Origin: Marisimplicoccus sp965655775
GTDB taxonomy: Bacteria > Bacteroidota > Bacteroidia > Flavobacteriales > Flavobacteriaceae
Assembly: GCA_965655775.1 (NCBI GenBank)
Contig: CBFHHV010000007.1
Location: 1-54,035, forward strand
Direction of reading: 5' to 3'
DNA length: 54,035 nt
In this document: positions 9,245-16,217 of the stretch, piece after piece
How positions within the stretch are numbered: the first letter of the stretch is position 1
Layout: every line of letters begins with the position of its first letter
Position numbers and translations under genes: made by a program
The notes under the pieces: model-generated
What the model saw: only the letters and a program-made list of their open reading frames with translations
Database searches by the model: none
What the model was told of the DNA's origin: nothing

Positions 9245-10267
9245 ATGTCAAACAAAGATATCTACATACTAGGCATTGAATCCTCATGTGATGACACTTC
9301 TGCAGCAATTTTAAAAAATGATAAAGTACTATCTAACATAATTGCTAATCAAGATATTCATAAAAACTATGGAGGTGTAGTACCGGAGCTTGCTTCTAGG
9401 GCTCATTTATCAAACATAATCCCAGTTGTTGAATCTACAATAAAAGAGGCCAAAATTTCATTAAATCAACTTTCTGCAATTTCTTTTACTCAGGGACCAG
9501 GATTAATGGGATCACTAATTGTTGGGACTGAGTTTGCAAAGGCACTAGGTTTATCATTAAAGATACCTGTTATAGAGGTTAACCATATGCAAGCTCATTT
9601 ATTGGTACATTTTATAAATAATGGAGAAGAAGACCCTCCTTTTCCATTTCTGGGAGTTACCATTTCAGGTGGTCATACTCAGTTTATTCTTGTTAAGGAT
9701 TTTTTTAAAATGGAAATACTTGGAGAAACTCTTGATGACGCAATTGGAGAAGCATTTGATAAGTGTGGAAAGAAACTAGGACTTAGATATCCAGCTGGTC
9801 CATTGATAGATAAAATTGCAAAAGAAGGGGATGAAGAAAAATTTAAATTTCCCTTGCCAAAAGTTGATGGTGGTAATATAAGCTATTCAGGGTCAAAAAC
9901 TGCATTTATAAATTTTCTTCATAAAAATCAGATTAAGAACAAGAACTTTATCAATGAAAACATAAATGATATTTGTGCATCAATACAAAAGAATTTAATT
10001 GATAACTTAATGTCTAAAGTTGAATTATTATCTGTAAATAATCATCTTAATACAATAGTCTTTGGTGGTGGTGTATCCGCTAACAGCTATCTAAAGAAAA
10101 GACTCAAGAAGTATTTAAGTAAAAAAAATAATTTAAGAATTTTTATACCTGAACTACAATATTCAACTGATAATGCAGCAATGATTGGTATTGTAGGTTA
10201 TTTAAAATATAAAGAATCACTTGAATCTAACCTAAAATCAACCCCTTCTCCAAGACTAACTTTCTAA
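9245..10267 (+). CDS. tsaD: tRNA N6-adenosine threonylcarbamoyltransferase
   Basis: Transfers the threonylcarbamoyl group from threonylcarbamoyl-AMP to A37 of tRNAs reading ANN codons, working with TsaB and TsaE. The ASKHA-fold N-terminus (GIESSCDDT, residues 10-18) and the metal-binding HMQAH motif (H114, H118) are intact, as is the GGVSANSYL-type motif near 275. Length 340 is standard. The ATG follows a clear promoter and is the only sensible start. The stop overlaps the rsmE start by one base (TAATG), so the two RNA-modification genes are translationally coupled. Confidence 0.97.
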   Translation: MSNKDIYILGIESSCDDTSAAILKNDKVLSNIIANQDIHKNYGGVVPELASRAHLSNIIPVVESTIKEAKISLNQLSAISFTQGPGLMGSLIVGTEFAKALGLSLKIPVIEVNHMQAHLLVHFINNGEEDPPFPFLGVTISGGHTQFILVKDFFKMEILGETLDDAIGEAFDKCGKKLGLRYPAGPLIDKIAKEGDEEKFKFPLPKVDGGNISYSGSKTAFINFLHKNQIKNKNFINENINDICASIQKNLIDNLMSKVELLSVNNHLNTIVFGGGVSANSYLKKRLKKYLSKKNNLRIFIPELQYSTDNAAMIGIVGYLKYKESLESNLKSTPSPRLTF

Positions 10268-10956
10268 TGGATCTATTTTACTCAAATTATAAAGCAACAG
10301 ATAGATTTATAGTCATAAATGAGGTTGACAGTAAACATATATCGAAATCTTTTAGGAAAAATATTGGAGATAATATTAGGATAACAAATGGATTAGGTTG
10401 TGTTTGTAATGCCGAGATAATCGAAAAAGGAAAAAAAATAAAAGTTAAGATTAAAGGTGTCGAAAAGTTTGAAGTACCTAATTCATCTATTCATATTGCA
10501 CTATCTCCTCTTAAAAATATTTCAAGATTTGAATGGTTTGTAGAAAAAGCGACTGAGTTGGGAATTAGTCAAATAACTCCTATAGTATGTGAACATTCAG
10601 AAAAAAAGAAAGTTAATTCTGAAAGATTAGAAAGAATTTTAATTAGCTCCTTAAAACAATCTAACCAGTTCTTCAAACCTAAAATTAATTTAATAAATAC
10701 TTTTGAGAATTTTATATTAAACAGTGAAGATCAACTATTGATGGCTAATCTAAAAACATCCAACAAATTAAGTGAAAAGCTTTTTACTAAATCTAATATT
10801 TGTCTCATGATAGGGCCTGAGGGTGGTTTTTCTGAAAGAGAAATTGATCTTGCAAAAAAACAAGGTATAAAAGAAGTAACCCTAGGCAATAGCAGGTTAA
10901 GATCTGAGACAGCCGCAATTTATGGTATGTCTATAATAAGGTCAATAATTAATTAA
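10267..10956 (+). CDS. rsmE: 16S rRNA (uracil-1498-N3)-methyltransferase
   Basis: SPOUT-fold enzyme that methylates N3 of U1498 in 16S rRNA using S-adenosylmethionine. The N-terminal PUA-like domain covers about residues 1-70. The C-terminal SPOUT domain has the family signatures WFVEKATELG (about 91-100) and GPEGGFSEREID (about 183-194), followed by LGNSRLRSETAA (about 205-216), which form the trefoil-knot cofactor pocket. Length 229 is usual. Its TAA stop sits in the palindrome TTAA, which also supplies the stop codon of the convergent nitronate monooxygenase gene. Confidence 0.95.
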   Translation: MDLFYSNYKATDRFIVINEVDSKHISKSFRKNIGDNIRITNGLGCVCNAEIIEKGKKIKVKIKGVEKFEVPNSSIHIALSPLKNISRFEWFVEKATELGISQITPIVCEHSEKKKVNSERLERILISSLKQSNQFFKPKINLINTFENFILNSEDQLLMANLKTSNKLSEKLFTKSNICLMIGPEGGFSEREIDLAKKQGIKEVTLGNSRLRSETAAIYGMSIIRSIIN

Positions 10957-11930
10957 TAATTATTATCACTAAATCTCAGATTAGACTTCTGACTTTCAAT
11001 TGACTCAATAAATTCAAGTTTCAATTTATCTATCAAATCTTTACATGTAGGATTATCATTTATTGAGCTAACACCGTGTCCTGCTGACCAAATTGTTTTC
11101 CATGCTTTTGCCTCAGCCTCAGCCATATCTTTTCCAAAATCTATTTTTTTAGAATCATTCCATACTTCCTCAGTCACTCCCATTGCCTCTAGACTAGGCC
11201 TTAAAAAATTAGCGTGAACTCCAGATACTGCAGCTGTATAAATAATATCTTCAGCAGAAGAATTAATAATCATCTCTTTATAGCCTTCTTCAGCCATACT
11301 TTCTTTAGTATTAATAAACCTTGTACCCATGTATGCAATGTCTGCACCCATTTGAATAGCAGATGCAATATCTCTACCATTTGATATAGCCCCAGACAGA
11401 ATAATTGTTTTATTGAAAAAGCTTTTTATCAATGATATCATAGCCATGGGGTTTTTTAATCCAGCATGCCCACCTGCTCCAGCAGTAACAAGAACCAATC
11501 CATCAACGTTTGCTTTAGCTGCCTTTTCCGCATGTCTTTTCTTAATAATGTCATGGTATACTAACCCACCATAACTATGAATTGCATTTACAATGTCAGG
11601 GACAGCTCCCAATGATGTAATAATTAATGGGACTTTATGTTTAACACAAATATCTAAGTCTGCTTTGATTCTTATGTTTGAAGGGTGAACAATTAAGTTT
11701 ACTCCAAATGGTGCGGGCTTTATACCTGTCTCATTCTCAAATTTTGAGAGCTCTTCCTTAATTTCAATTACCCACTCTTCAAATCCTTCTGAAGTCCTCT
11801 GGTTAAGAGCAGGAAAGGTTCCAACTATTCCCTTTTTACAACATTCTATTACAAGCTTTGGGCCAGAAATTAAGAATAGAGGTGCTGCAATTACAGGCAT
11901 ATTTAATTTATTATAAAAGTGTTTATCCAT
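10953..11930 (-). CDS. Nitronate monooxygenase-like flavoprotein (2-nitropropane dioxygenase family)
   Basis: FMN-binding TIM-barrel oxygenase family; members oxidise nitronates such as propionate-3-nitronate, and some close relatives are enoyl-ACP reductases (FabK). Seen: MPVIAAPLFLISGP (11-24) for FMN phosphate contacts, the GAGGHAG loop (151-157) with H155, then GAISNGRDIASAIQMGAD and MGTRF typical of the family. I start at the ATG overlapping the upstream stop by 8 bases (ATGGATAA), giving 325 residues; a longer frame of 336 adds 11 residues that merely run back through the upstream gene. It is the last gene of the sulfatase operon. The in vivo substrate is unknown and a link to sulfatase function is not obvious. 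Confidence 0.85.
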   Translation of the reverse strand: MDKHFYNKLNMPVIAAPLFLISGPKLVIECCKKGIVGTFPALNQRTSEGFEEWVIEIKEELSKFENETGIKPAPFGVNLIVHPSNIRIKADLDICVKHKVPLIITSLGAVPDIVNAIHSYGGLVYHDIIKKRHAEKAAKANVDGLVLVTAGAGGHAGLKNPMAMISLIKSFFNKTIILSGAISNGRDIASAIQMGADIAYMGTRFINTKESMAEEGYKEMIINSSAEDIIYTAAVSGVHANFLRPSLEAMGVTEEVWNDSKKIDFGKDMAEAEAKAWKTIWSAGHGVSSINDNPTCKDLIDKLKLEFIESIESQKSNLRFSDNNY

Positions 11931-12381
11931 TGTTTCTTTTTTTACATGACCATTCAAAATCAAATTCAGAGACTAAGTCTCCTTTTTCATCATATCCCCT
12001 TGCTTTAAACCAAGCCTTAGATGTAACATTTTTGATAGTCGAATTTATTAATTGTTTAGCTATTTCTCCTTCATTACAAGTAAAAGTTATTTTACCTACT
12101 GCTTTTTTATGAAAGCTTGATTTATTACTTACAAGAAGCATTGAAATATTAGCTTTAGAGTCTTGAATAGATTTTGTAAGTAGCATACCAGTAGTTAACT
12201 CAGCAGCCATACCTTGAACTGCCCAAAACATAGACCTATATGGGTTTTGATTAATCCATTTAAATCTTACTTTAACTTCACATTTATTTTCATTAATTAG
12301 AGTAAGTCTCACTCCTGTTAACCAGGCAGCAGGCAGCTTAAAAAGCATCCATCTATTTATTTTACTTGGTGTATATTTCAT
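11923..12381 (-). CDS. DUF4442 domain protein, hotdog-fold thioesterase-like
   Basis: 152-residue protein matching the DUF4442 family, related to the PaaI/YiiD hotdog thioesterases. The recognisable stretch runs from the basic N-terminus (SKINRWMLFKLPAAW) through KVRFKWINQNPYRSMF to AAELTTGMLL, the family's central helix. No signal peptide is seen, so it should be cytoplasmic. A thioesterase role on acyl-CoA is inference from the fold; no substrate can be named. It begins immediately after the stop of the FGE-like gene (no gap) and its stop overlaps the next gene by 8 bases, so it is firmly inside the sulfatase operon. Confidence 0.75.
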   Translation of the reverse strand: MKYTPSKINRWMLFKLPAAWLTGVRLTLINENKCEVKVRFKWINQNPYRSMFWAVQGMAAELTTGMLLTKSIQDSKANISMLLVSNKSSFHKKAVGKITFTCNEGEIAKQLINSTIKNVTSKAWFKARGYDEKGDLVSEFDFEWSCKKRNNG

Positions 12382-12957
12382 TTATTCTGTTAAAATACTA
12401 AATCCAATATGAATATTACCGGTTTCTTTATCAACATACAGTTCTCTATCTTCTTGAGTTCCATGACAAGTATCTATTGAACAAAATAGAGATCCACCTG
12501 CTAGTCTTACTTGATCTGAGTTACCAGGCTCAGTAATATCCCAAACATTTCCAACAATATTTACAGATTGGACAGAGGAAATTGGATATATATTATCTGA
12601 CACGATTAATCTATCATCTGAAGATACTAATTCCCAATACTGCTCGTATGTTGGAAGTTTAACATCTGCCCATTTACAGTATTCAGTTGCATCTTTGTAA
12701 CTTACTTGTGTTACAGGTAGATTGTCAATTGAGACATTGATACCATCTGGTTTCATCCAATTTGCACCATTGACAACTTTATAATCATAAACATTTTCTT
12801 GAACAAAAGACCAACCATACTCTTCTGCACTAGTTATATAACCAGTTTCATTAATAAAGTCTCTGAATTCCTTAACTGAAATAGTCTTAATACTATAATC
12901 TTTAGGAGACGAGCATGAAGCTAGAGCAATAAATAAGATTAGGAATATTTTTTTCAT
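12382..12957 (-). CDS. Miniature formylglycine-generating-enzyme-like lipoprotein
   Basis: SUMF1/FGE-family protein; true FGEs oxidise the cysteine of the sulfatase CxPSR motif to catalytic formylglycine with copper and oxygen. The N-terminus is a lipoprotein signal ending LASC (lipidated C15). Family signatures follow in order: FRDFINETGY (31-40), PVTQVSYKDATEYCKWA (81-97), KLPTYEQYWEL (100-110), GNVWDIT (136-142), and the active-site pair in GGSLFCSIDTCHG, with C159 and C164 at the five-residue spacing of the copper-binding cysteines; TGNIHIGF (179-186) closes the domain. At 191 residues it is much shorter than usual: the leading strand with the MG motif and a central insertion are missing. 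It lies one base after a sulfatase gene, its probable client. It could also be a non-catalytic family member, but keeping both cysteines argues for activity. Confidence 0.77.
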   Translation of the reverse strand: MKKIFLILFIALASCSSPKDYSIKTISVKEFRDFINETGYITSAEEYGWSFVQENVYDYKVVNGANWMKPDGINVSIDNLPVTQVSYKDATEYCKWADVKLPTYEQYWELVSSDDRLIVSDNIYPISSVQSVNIVGNVWDITEPGNSDQVRLAGGSLFCSIDTCHGTQEDRELYVDKETGNIHIGFSILTE

Positions 12958-12958
12958 A

Positions 12959-14575
12959 TCAATTATATATAAAGCTTTTATCTAATTCCTCCGAGTCTTT
13001 ATATTTAATCCTAAGTTCTTTTAATTCTTGTGTTAAATTGTCAACAACATCCTTATAATTAGGATCATTATAAACGTTATTCATTTCATTAGGATCATTT
13101 TTACGATCATATAATTCCCACTCATCAATATCATAATAAAAGTGAGTGAGTTTATAGTCTTTGTTAACTATTCCATAGTGTCTCTTTGCCATATGGACTG
13201 AAGGATACTCATAATAATGATAATAAACTGATTCTCTATTCCATTTGCTTGAATTTCCTTTTAATAATGGGATGAGACTTTCACCTTGCATATCTTTTGG
13301 TGCCTCAATCATTGCAGCCTCTAAAAGAGTTTGGGCAAAGTCAAGATTTTGAACCATTTCCTCATTTGTTGTTCCAGGTTTAATCTGATTAGGCCATTTG
13401 ATCATCAGTGGGGTTTTGAAAGACTCATCATAAATAAACCTCTTATCAAACCATCCATGTTCACCCAGATAAAATCCTTGATCTGAAGTATAAACCACTA
13501 TAGTATTTTTATCAAGCCCTGTTTCTTCCAGATAGTCTAAAACTCTTCCTACGTTGTCATCTACGGATGAGATGGTTGCCAGATAGTCTTGCATGTAACG
13601 TTGAAACTTCCATTGCATTTTTTCCTTATTGGTCATGTATGGCCAATTGGCTTCAAAATCTTTACTAATCTTGTCTAGAGTAACATCATATTTTTTCTTT
13701 TGTTCCTCATTAGCTCTATTATATCGGTTATTAAATGAATTGGAGCTTGGCTCAAAAAAGGCTCCATCACCTCTTGCATAAACAATTTTTGGCTCTACAT
13801 TTTCCATTTTCTCAAATACTGAGGGACGAACTTTGCTGTCTTGCATGTATTGCATATGAGTAAGTAGATTCATCTCAGCAGTTTTTGCAGCAGTACCCCT
13901 ATTAGAGTAATCATCATATAGAGTTTCTGGTTCAGGAAACCTTTTATTATAAAATTCAGCAAACTTTTCTGGACTTGGCCACCATGCCCTATGAGGAGCT
14001 TTGTGAAGATAAAATGTCAAGAAAGGCTTGTCATCATCTCTTTTATTTTTAAACCAATCTAAGGTTAAGTCAGTGATAACATCTGTTACATATCCAGTAA
14101 TAATTGTATCCTTCTCTTTTCCTAAGAATCTAGGATTTATATAGTCTCCCTGACCAGGAAGAATTAGAAAATCATCTATACCTTTTGGATTATTTCCAAA
14201 GTGAAGTTTTCCAAACATAGCTGTTTGATATCCATTATTTTTAAATAATTGAGGAAAGGTCATTTGAGAATCATCAAATTTTGCAATGTTATCTATTTTT
14301 CCATTGATGTGACTGTGTTTACCAGTCAATATAACTGCTCTTGAGGGCGCACATATTGAATTTGTCACCGAGGCATTAGTAAACAACATTCCTTCATCTG
14401 CAATTCTATCGATGTTTGGAGTTTGAATTAGCCTATCATTATAAGCGCTAATTGCCTGATAAGCATGATCATCAGACATTATGAATAATATATTAGGTTT
14501 AACACCGTCCTCTTTTTCACAACTGGTCCCAAAAAAAATACTAAATATTAAGACTGTAAGTAAATTTCTAATCAT
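12959..14575 (-). CDS. Lipoprotein sulfatase (type I, CAPSR)
   Basis: Formylglycine-dependent S1 sulfatase that would remove sulfate esters from a glycan. Key residues: D35/D36 (SDDHA) and D365/Q366 (SDQG) for calcium, nucleophile precursor C75 in CAPSR (75-79), K123/H125 (GKLHFG), H195 (KAPHR), K378. Of the subgroups it most resembles the N-acetylglucosamine-6-sulfatase/iduronate-sulfatase-like enzymes, but the substrate cannot be fixed from sequence. The N-terminus is a lipoprotein signal ending in C19; the residues after it (EKED) resemble the flavobacterial lipoprotein export signal, suggesting surface display. It is the first gene of a four-gene operon, with a -7 box 8 bases before the ATG. 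No SusC/SusD pair is present in the window. Confidence 0.9.
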   Translation of the reverse strand: MIRNLLTVLIFSIFFGTSCEKEDGVKPNILFIMSDDHAYQAISAYNDRLIQTPNIDRIADEGMLFTNASVTNSICAPSRAVILTGKHSHINGKIDNIAKFDDSQMTFPQLFKNNGYQTAMFGKLHFGNNPKGIDDFLILPGQGDYINPRFLGKEKDTIITGYVTDVITDLTLDWFKNKRDDDKPFLTFYLHKAPHRAWWPSPEKFAEFYNKRFPEPETLYDDYSNRGTAAKTAEMNLLTHMQYMQDSKVRPSVFEKMENVEPKIVYARGDGAFFEPSSNSFNNRYNRANEEQKKKYDVTLDKISKDFEANWPYMTNKEKMQWKFQRYMQDYLATISSVDDNVGRVLDYLEETGLDKNTIVVYTSDQGFYLGEHGWFDKRFIYDESFKTPLMIKWPNQIKPGTTNEEMVQNLDFAQTLLEAAMIEAPKDMQGESLIPLLKGNSSKWNRESVYYHYYEYPSVHMAKRHYGIVNKDYKLTHFYYDIDEWELYDRKNDPNEMNNVYNDPNYKDVVDNLTQELKELRIKYKDSEELDKSFIYN

Positions 14576-14583
14576 TATTATTT

Positions 14584-14591
14584 CAAATCTA
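14584..14591 (-). promoter_or_regulatory. -7 box of the sulfatase operon
   Basis: TAGATTTG (exact TAnnTTTG) on the minus strand, with only 8 bases between it and the sulfatase ATG. The predicted leader is about 4 bases. No TTG lies at 17-23 bases upstream (the nearest is 27 away), so the assignment is moderate. The rest of 14592-14706 holds no gene or structure that I can see. Confidence 0.5.
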
Positions 14592-14706
14592 TTAATAAAT
14601 CCTTTGTAATTATTAAATCAATTTTATTTATCATTTTCTAGAACTGGTATTTTAAATATATCCATTGAGGGAGTATTATGTACCTCTTTCATCATCTAGT
14701 AACAAT

Positions 14707-14751
14707 ATAAAAAAAGATTGTTTAGAGTATGGTTTATCTTCAAACAATCTT
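14707..14751 (-). terminator. Intrinsic terminator of the tRNA operon
   Basis: Perfect 10-bp inverted repeat (AAGATTGTTT at 14714-14723, AAACAATCTT at 14742-14751) around an 18-base loop. On the minus strand it is followed by a run of Ts. It lies 8 bases past the 3' end of tRNA-Arg, so it closes that transcript. The stem is AT-rich but the geometry is right. Confidence 0.72.
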
Positions 14752-14759
14752 AAAAAATG

Positions 14760-14833
14760 TGATCGCGATAGGATTCGAACCTATGACCGTCTGCTTAGAA
14801 GGCAGATGCTCTATCCAGCTGAGCTACGCGACC
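14760..14833 (-). tRNA. tRNA-Arg (anticodon TCT)
   Basis: 74-base cloverleaf. Acceptor GGTCGCG pairs with CGCGATC (one G-T pair), discriminator A, a D arm with GCTCAGCTGGATAGAGC, anticodon loop CTTCTAA giving TCT (reads AGA/AGG, the main arginine codons in this AT-rich genome), and a T arm with GGTTCGAATCC. CCA is not encoded. It is cotranscribed downstream of tRNA-Ser. Confidence 0.96.
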
Positions 14834-14841
14834 AAAGTATG

Positions 14842-14925
14842 CGGAGAGACTGGGATTCGAACCCAGGCAACGTTTACACGTTGACAGATTAGCAATCTGC
14901 TCCATTACCACTCTGGCACCTCTCC
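14842..14925 (-). tRNA. tRNA-Ser (anticodon GCT)
   Basis: 84-base class II tRNA with a long variable arm (AACGTGTAAACGTT hairpin). Acceptor GGAGAGG pairs with TCTCTCC, discriminator G, anticodon GCT (reads AGC/AGU), T loop TTCGAAT. CCA is not encoded. It is first in a two-tRNA transcript; 8 bases separate it from tRNA-Arg. Confidence 0.96.
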
Positions 14926-14936
14926 AAAAGAATTTA

Positions 14937-14944
14937 CAAATTTA
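14937..14944 (-). promoter_or_regulatory. -7 box of the tRNA-Ser/tRNA-Arg operon
   Basis: TAAATTTG (exact TAnnTTTG) on the minus strand, 11 bases before the tRNA-Ser 5' end. With the terminator at 14707-14751 it frames a complete tRNA transcription unit between the TPR gene and the sulfatase operon. No TTG was found at the usual upstream distance. Confidence 0.6.
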
Positions 14945-14973
14945 GATAAAAAAATGACCTGAAAAAGAATTAT

Positions 14974-16206
14974 TTAATCTTGTTGTTCCAAAAGATTTTT
15001 CATCTCCATATAACCAGAGTTATCACCAATTGTACCGTATATATTCATTAGTGTTCTAATAGCCTCAATGTTATTATTTACAGAGATTAAATCCTTTAAA
15101 ATTGGAACACACTCCTTGTAGAGATTTTCTCTTAATTCTTTTAACTCATCATATTTTAAATTATCAGCTCTAGAGGTACCCAAACTGTTCATCTCATTAA
15201 CAATATCTTGCTCTCCATCTAAAATTAAAGCAACCAAGTTGAGATAACTATTTTCATTACTGGGATCTAACTCGATTGATTTTTCATAGTATGAAATTGC
15301 TACATCCTTTTCACCAAGCTCACCACTTACTACTCCTAAATTATAGTAAAGAACAGGATTGTTTGGCTCTTTTTCAATTGCTTCAGACATTGCAACTTTA
15401 AAAGCTTCTTTATTATCTAATTCAAAATAAATATTAGCAGCAGTTATAATTAGTCCTACATCATCTGGATTTGATGATCTAGCAGCTTCAATAGCAGCTA
15501 AGGCCTTATCATTTTGACCAAGTTCTTTGTATATAAGAGCAATATTTTTAACAATTTCAGGGAATTTTGATTCTGTTTCTTCTTCTCTTGGATTTGAGTA
15601 GTCCTTTGACTTTTGCAAAAGTTTGAACTCAGTTTCAGAATTAATTTCTATTTCGTTACCAGAACTTACTTCTGTTATATAAAACTTAGTCTCAATTCCA
15701 TCATACTTAATATCTCTTAGTTCTTCATAATATTCAAGTGCTATAGGATAATCTTGAGAATTAACTGCTGAAGAAGCAGCATAATAAAGATACTCTTGGT
15801 TAACATCCTTTTTTAAATCGTAAACCATTTTAAGTTTTTTAGCTGCAGATATATAATTCTCAGTCTCATTGTCACCAACAGCACTAGTTATTAAAGCCGT
15901 TTCAAGTTTATTAATCTCAGGATTCAAAAGTTGATTAGAAGTGCCTAGATTTCTTGACATGTCAAATGCCTTCATAGCTAGATCAAAATCTTCCATAGCT
16001 GTATGTATTTTACCATACAGAAGCATAGCTTGAGATTTGATTTTATCATCACTAGATTCAAAGATTTCTCTTGAAGAATCTAATAAGTCAATTGCTGAAG
16101 CATATTCCCCTGAAACAAAAAACTTATCGGCATTTCTAAGTTCCTTTTTCTGTGAATAAGAAAAAGATACCATAAATAGTAAAATATAAATTATTAGTTT
16201 TTTCAT
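14974..16206 (-). CDS. Tetratricopeptide-repeat protein, exported
   Basis: 410 residues with a signal peptide (MKKLIIYILLFMVSFSYSQ), so exported to the periplasm or envelope. TPR-like helix pairs are visible near residues 20-75 and more clearly at 220-330, including the canonical PVLYYNLGVVSGELGEKD and AISYYEKSIELDPSNENSY units. Such proteins are protein-protein scaffolds; no enzymatic motif is seen. It follows gyrA by 11 bases on the same strand, an arrangement I associate with flavobacteria, but a functional link to gyrase is not implied. Function unknown beyond a scaffold role. Confidence 0.85.
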   Translation of the reverse strand: MKKLIIYILLFMVSFSYSQKKELRNADKFFVSGEYASAIDLLDSSREIFESSDDKIKSQAMLLYGKIHTAMEDFDLAMKAFDMSRNLGTSNQLLNPEINKLETALITSAVGDNETENYISAAKKLKMVYDLKKDVNQEYLYYAASSAVNSQDYPIALEYYEELRDIKYDGIETKFYITEVSSGNEIEINSETEFKLLQKSKDYSNPREEETESKFPEIVKNIALIYKELGQNDKALAAIEAARSSNPDDVGLIITAANIYFELDNKEAFKVAMSEAIEKEPNNPVLYYNLGVVSGELGEKDVAISYYEKSIELDPSNENSYLNLVALILDGEQDIVNEMNSLGTSRADNLKYDELKELRENLYKECVPILKDLISVNNNIEAIRTLMNIYGTIGDNSGYMEMKNLLEQQD

Positions 16207-16217
16207 TTTTTTATTAT

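Noticed and set aside
12382..12957. FGE-like gene as a degraded remnant
   Set aside because: The frame is intact, the lipoprotein signal and both active-site cysteines are present, and the gene is tightly placed after its likely client; shortened but probably functional.
14665..14892. A 75-codon open frame on the plus strand
   Set aside because: It runs antisense through both tRNA genes and the terminator; its composition is that of tRNA complement, not a protein.
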